Assembly: GCA_902477615.1 (NCBI GenBank)
Contig: CABSHY010000089.1
Span: 1-6,131 of the forward strand
DNA length: 6,131 bases
Reading direction: 5' to 3'
Source: an uncultured Sutterella sp.
Lineage (GTDB): Bacteria > Pseudomonadota > Gammaproteobacteria > Burkholderiales > Burkholderiaceae_F
Shown: positions 5,752 to 6,131 of the stretch, in pieces
Numbering within the stretch: the first letter of the stretch is position 1
Layout of the letters: every line of letters begins with the position of its first letter
The notes under the pieces: model-generated
Seen by the model: only the letters and a program-made list of their open reading frames with translations
What the model was told of the DNA's origin: nothing
Database searches by the model: none
Program-made: the position numbers and the translations under genes

Positions 5752-5800
5752 GTAAATAGCCATTTTGAGTGTGTAAAGACTTGATTAAACTCAAAATTGA

Positions 5801-6131
5801 CTAAATGTAGCTGACAGGAACGGGACCACGATTGGGAACCCTTACCGCGTGCAATGTTTTCTTTCCAAAGCAAATAGCGCACCAAACCGTTTCTTCATCT
5901 TTGACATTTAAAAACTGACGAACGATTTGGGATTCAGCTGCCTTGGTTGCGTAACCGGCAAAACAGCACCCGATGTCATGTGCTTCGCAGGCCAAATTAA
6001 AGTACGTCAAAGCAATACCCGTATCCACAGGCCCCCAAACGTGATTGCTGGGACCAACAACAAAAGCTATGTGTGGAGCGCCACGCAAGATGACATCTTT
6101 GCAGTTTCGAAATCTTTCTAAAATGGAGTCA
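5801..6131 (-). CDS. Nitroreductase-family protein, C-terminal 109 residues (runs off right edge)
   Basis: The frame is open from the right edge to TAG at 5803-5801; the N-terminus lies outside the window. An in-frame TTG at 6088 is not a real start, since coding sequence continues upstream of it with DSILERFRNCKDVILRGAPH. The visible part resembles the C-terminal half of FMN-dependent nitroreductases: a GAPHIAFVV strand, the helix D-x-GIALTYFNLACEAHDIGCC, a GYATKA segment, and the terminal strand CAICFGKKT followed by V-R-V-P-N-R, a typical flavin-proximal tail. Similar tails occur in nitroreductases with an N-terminal ferredoxin domain, but whether one is present cannot be seen. Substrate unknown. 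It is convergent to tusA and shares its terminator. Confidence 0.8.
   Translation of the reverse strand, partial: DSILERFRNCKDVILRGAPHIAFVVGPSNHVWGPVDTGIALTYFNLACEAHDIGCCFAGYATKAAESQIVRQFLNVKDEETVWCAICFGKKTLHAVRVPNRGPVPVSYI

Noticed and set aside
5781..5794. FNR-like sequence TTGAT-TAAA-CTCAA (9 of 10 matches)
   Set aside because: It lies between the 3' ends of two convergent genes, next to their terminator, where a promoter-control site has no evident target; AT-rich chance is the simplest explanation.
6086..6088. TTG at 6088 as the start of the nitroreductase-family gene
   Set aside because: The same frame stays open and reads like coding sequence up to the window edge, and a 95-residue product would lack the N-terminal half of the fold; the gene is cut by the window.

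Overview
The window is a piece of a bacterial chromosome of roughly balanced base composition. Its housekeeping genes are of proteobacterial type: FabI start, MltD-like transglycosylase, FNR, AlaRS and a TusA-family protein. The FNR cysteine spacing, the fabI-type N-terminus and the alaS–tusA-family pairing fit a betaproteobacterium, possibly Burkholderiales/Sutterellaceae from an oxygen-poor habitat. That placement is inference; nothing in the window proves it.

Left part, minus strand, read right to left: fnr (2410-1664), then a 24-nt gap, mltD (1639-125), a strong hairpin terminator (81-106), and the first 10 codons of fabI (30-1), which runs off the left edge. fnr and mltD look co-transcribed; fabI probably has its own start of transcription after the terminator.

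Middle: a 330-bp AT-rich divergent intergenic region (2411-2740) separates fnr from alaS. It carries a perfect FNR box, TTGAT-TTTA-ATCAA, at 2532-2545. The spacing to a -10-like TATTTT on the fnr side suits FNR acting on its own gene. Weak -10-like elements and a clear Shine-Dalgarno serve alaS.

Right part, plus strand: alaS (2741-5456), then a single base, then a TusA-family sulfur-carrier gene (5458-5688), then a bidirectional terminator (5706-5751). A convergent, 5'-truncated nitroreductase-family gene (minus strand, 5801 to the right edge) completes the window.

The main oddity is in alaS. A 97-bp insertion, made of two non-adjacent pieces of the gene itself (a 48-bp and a 54-bp exact copy), breaks the reading frame near codon 528. 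Removing 97 bp restores a single 872-residue AlaRS, the normal family length. As written, the gene is two overlapping reading frames that together still encode every residue of the enzyme. This is either a real template-switch mutation (or population variant) in an essential gene, or a chimeric-read error in the sequence. The window holds no mobile element, CRISPR array, tRNA or rRNA that I can see, and I do not see a new multi-gene system.
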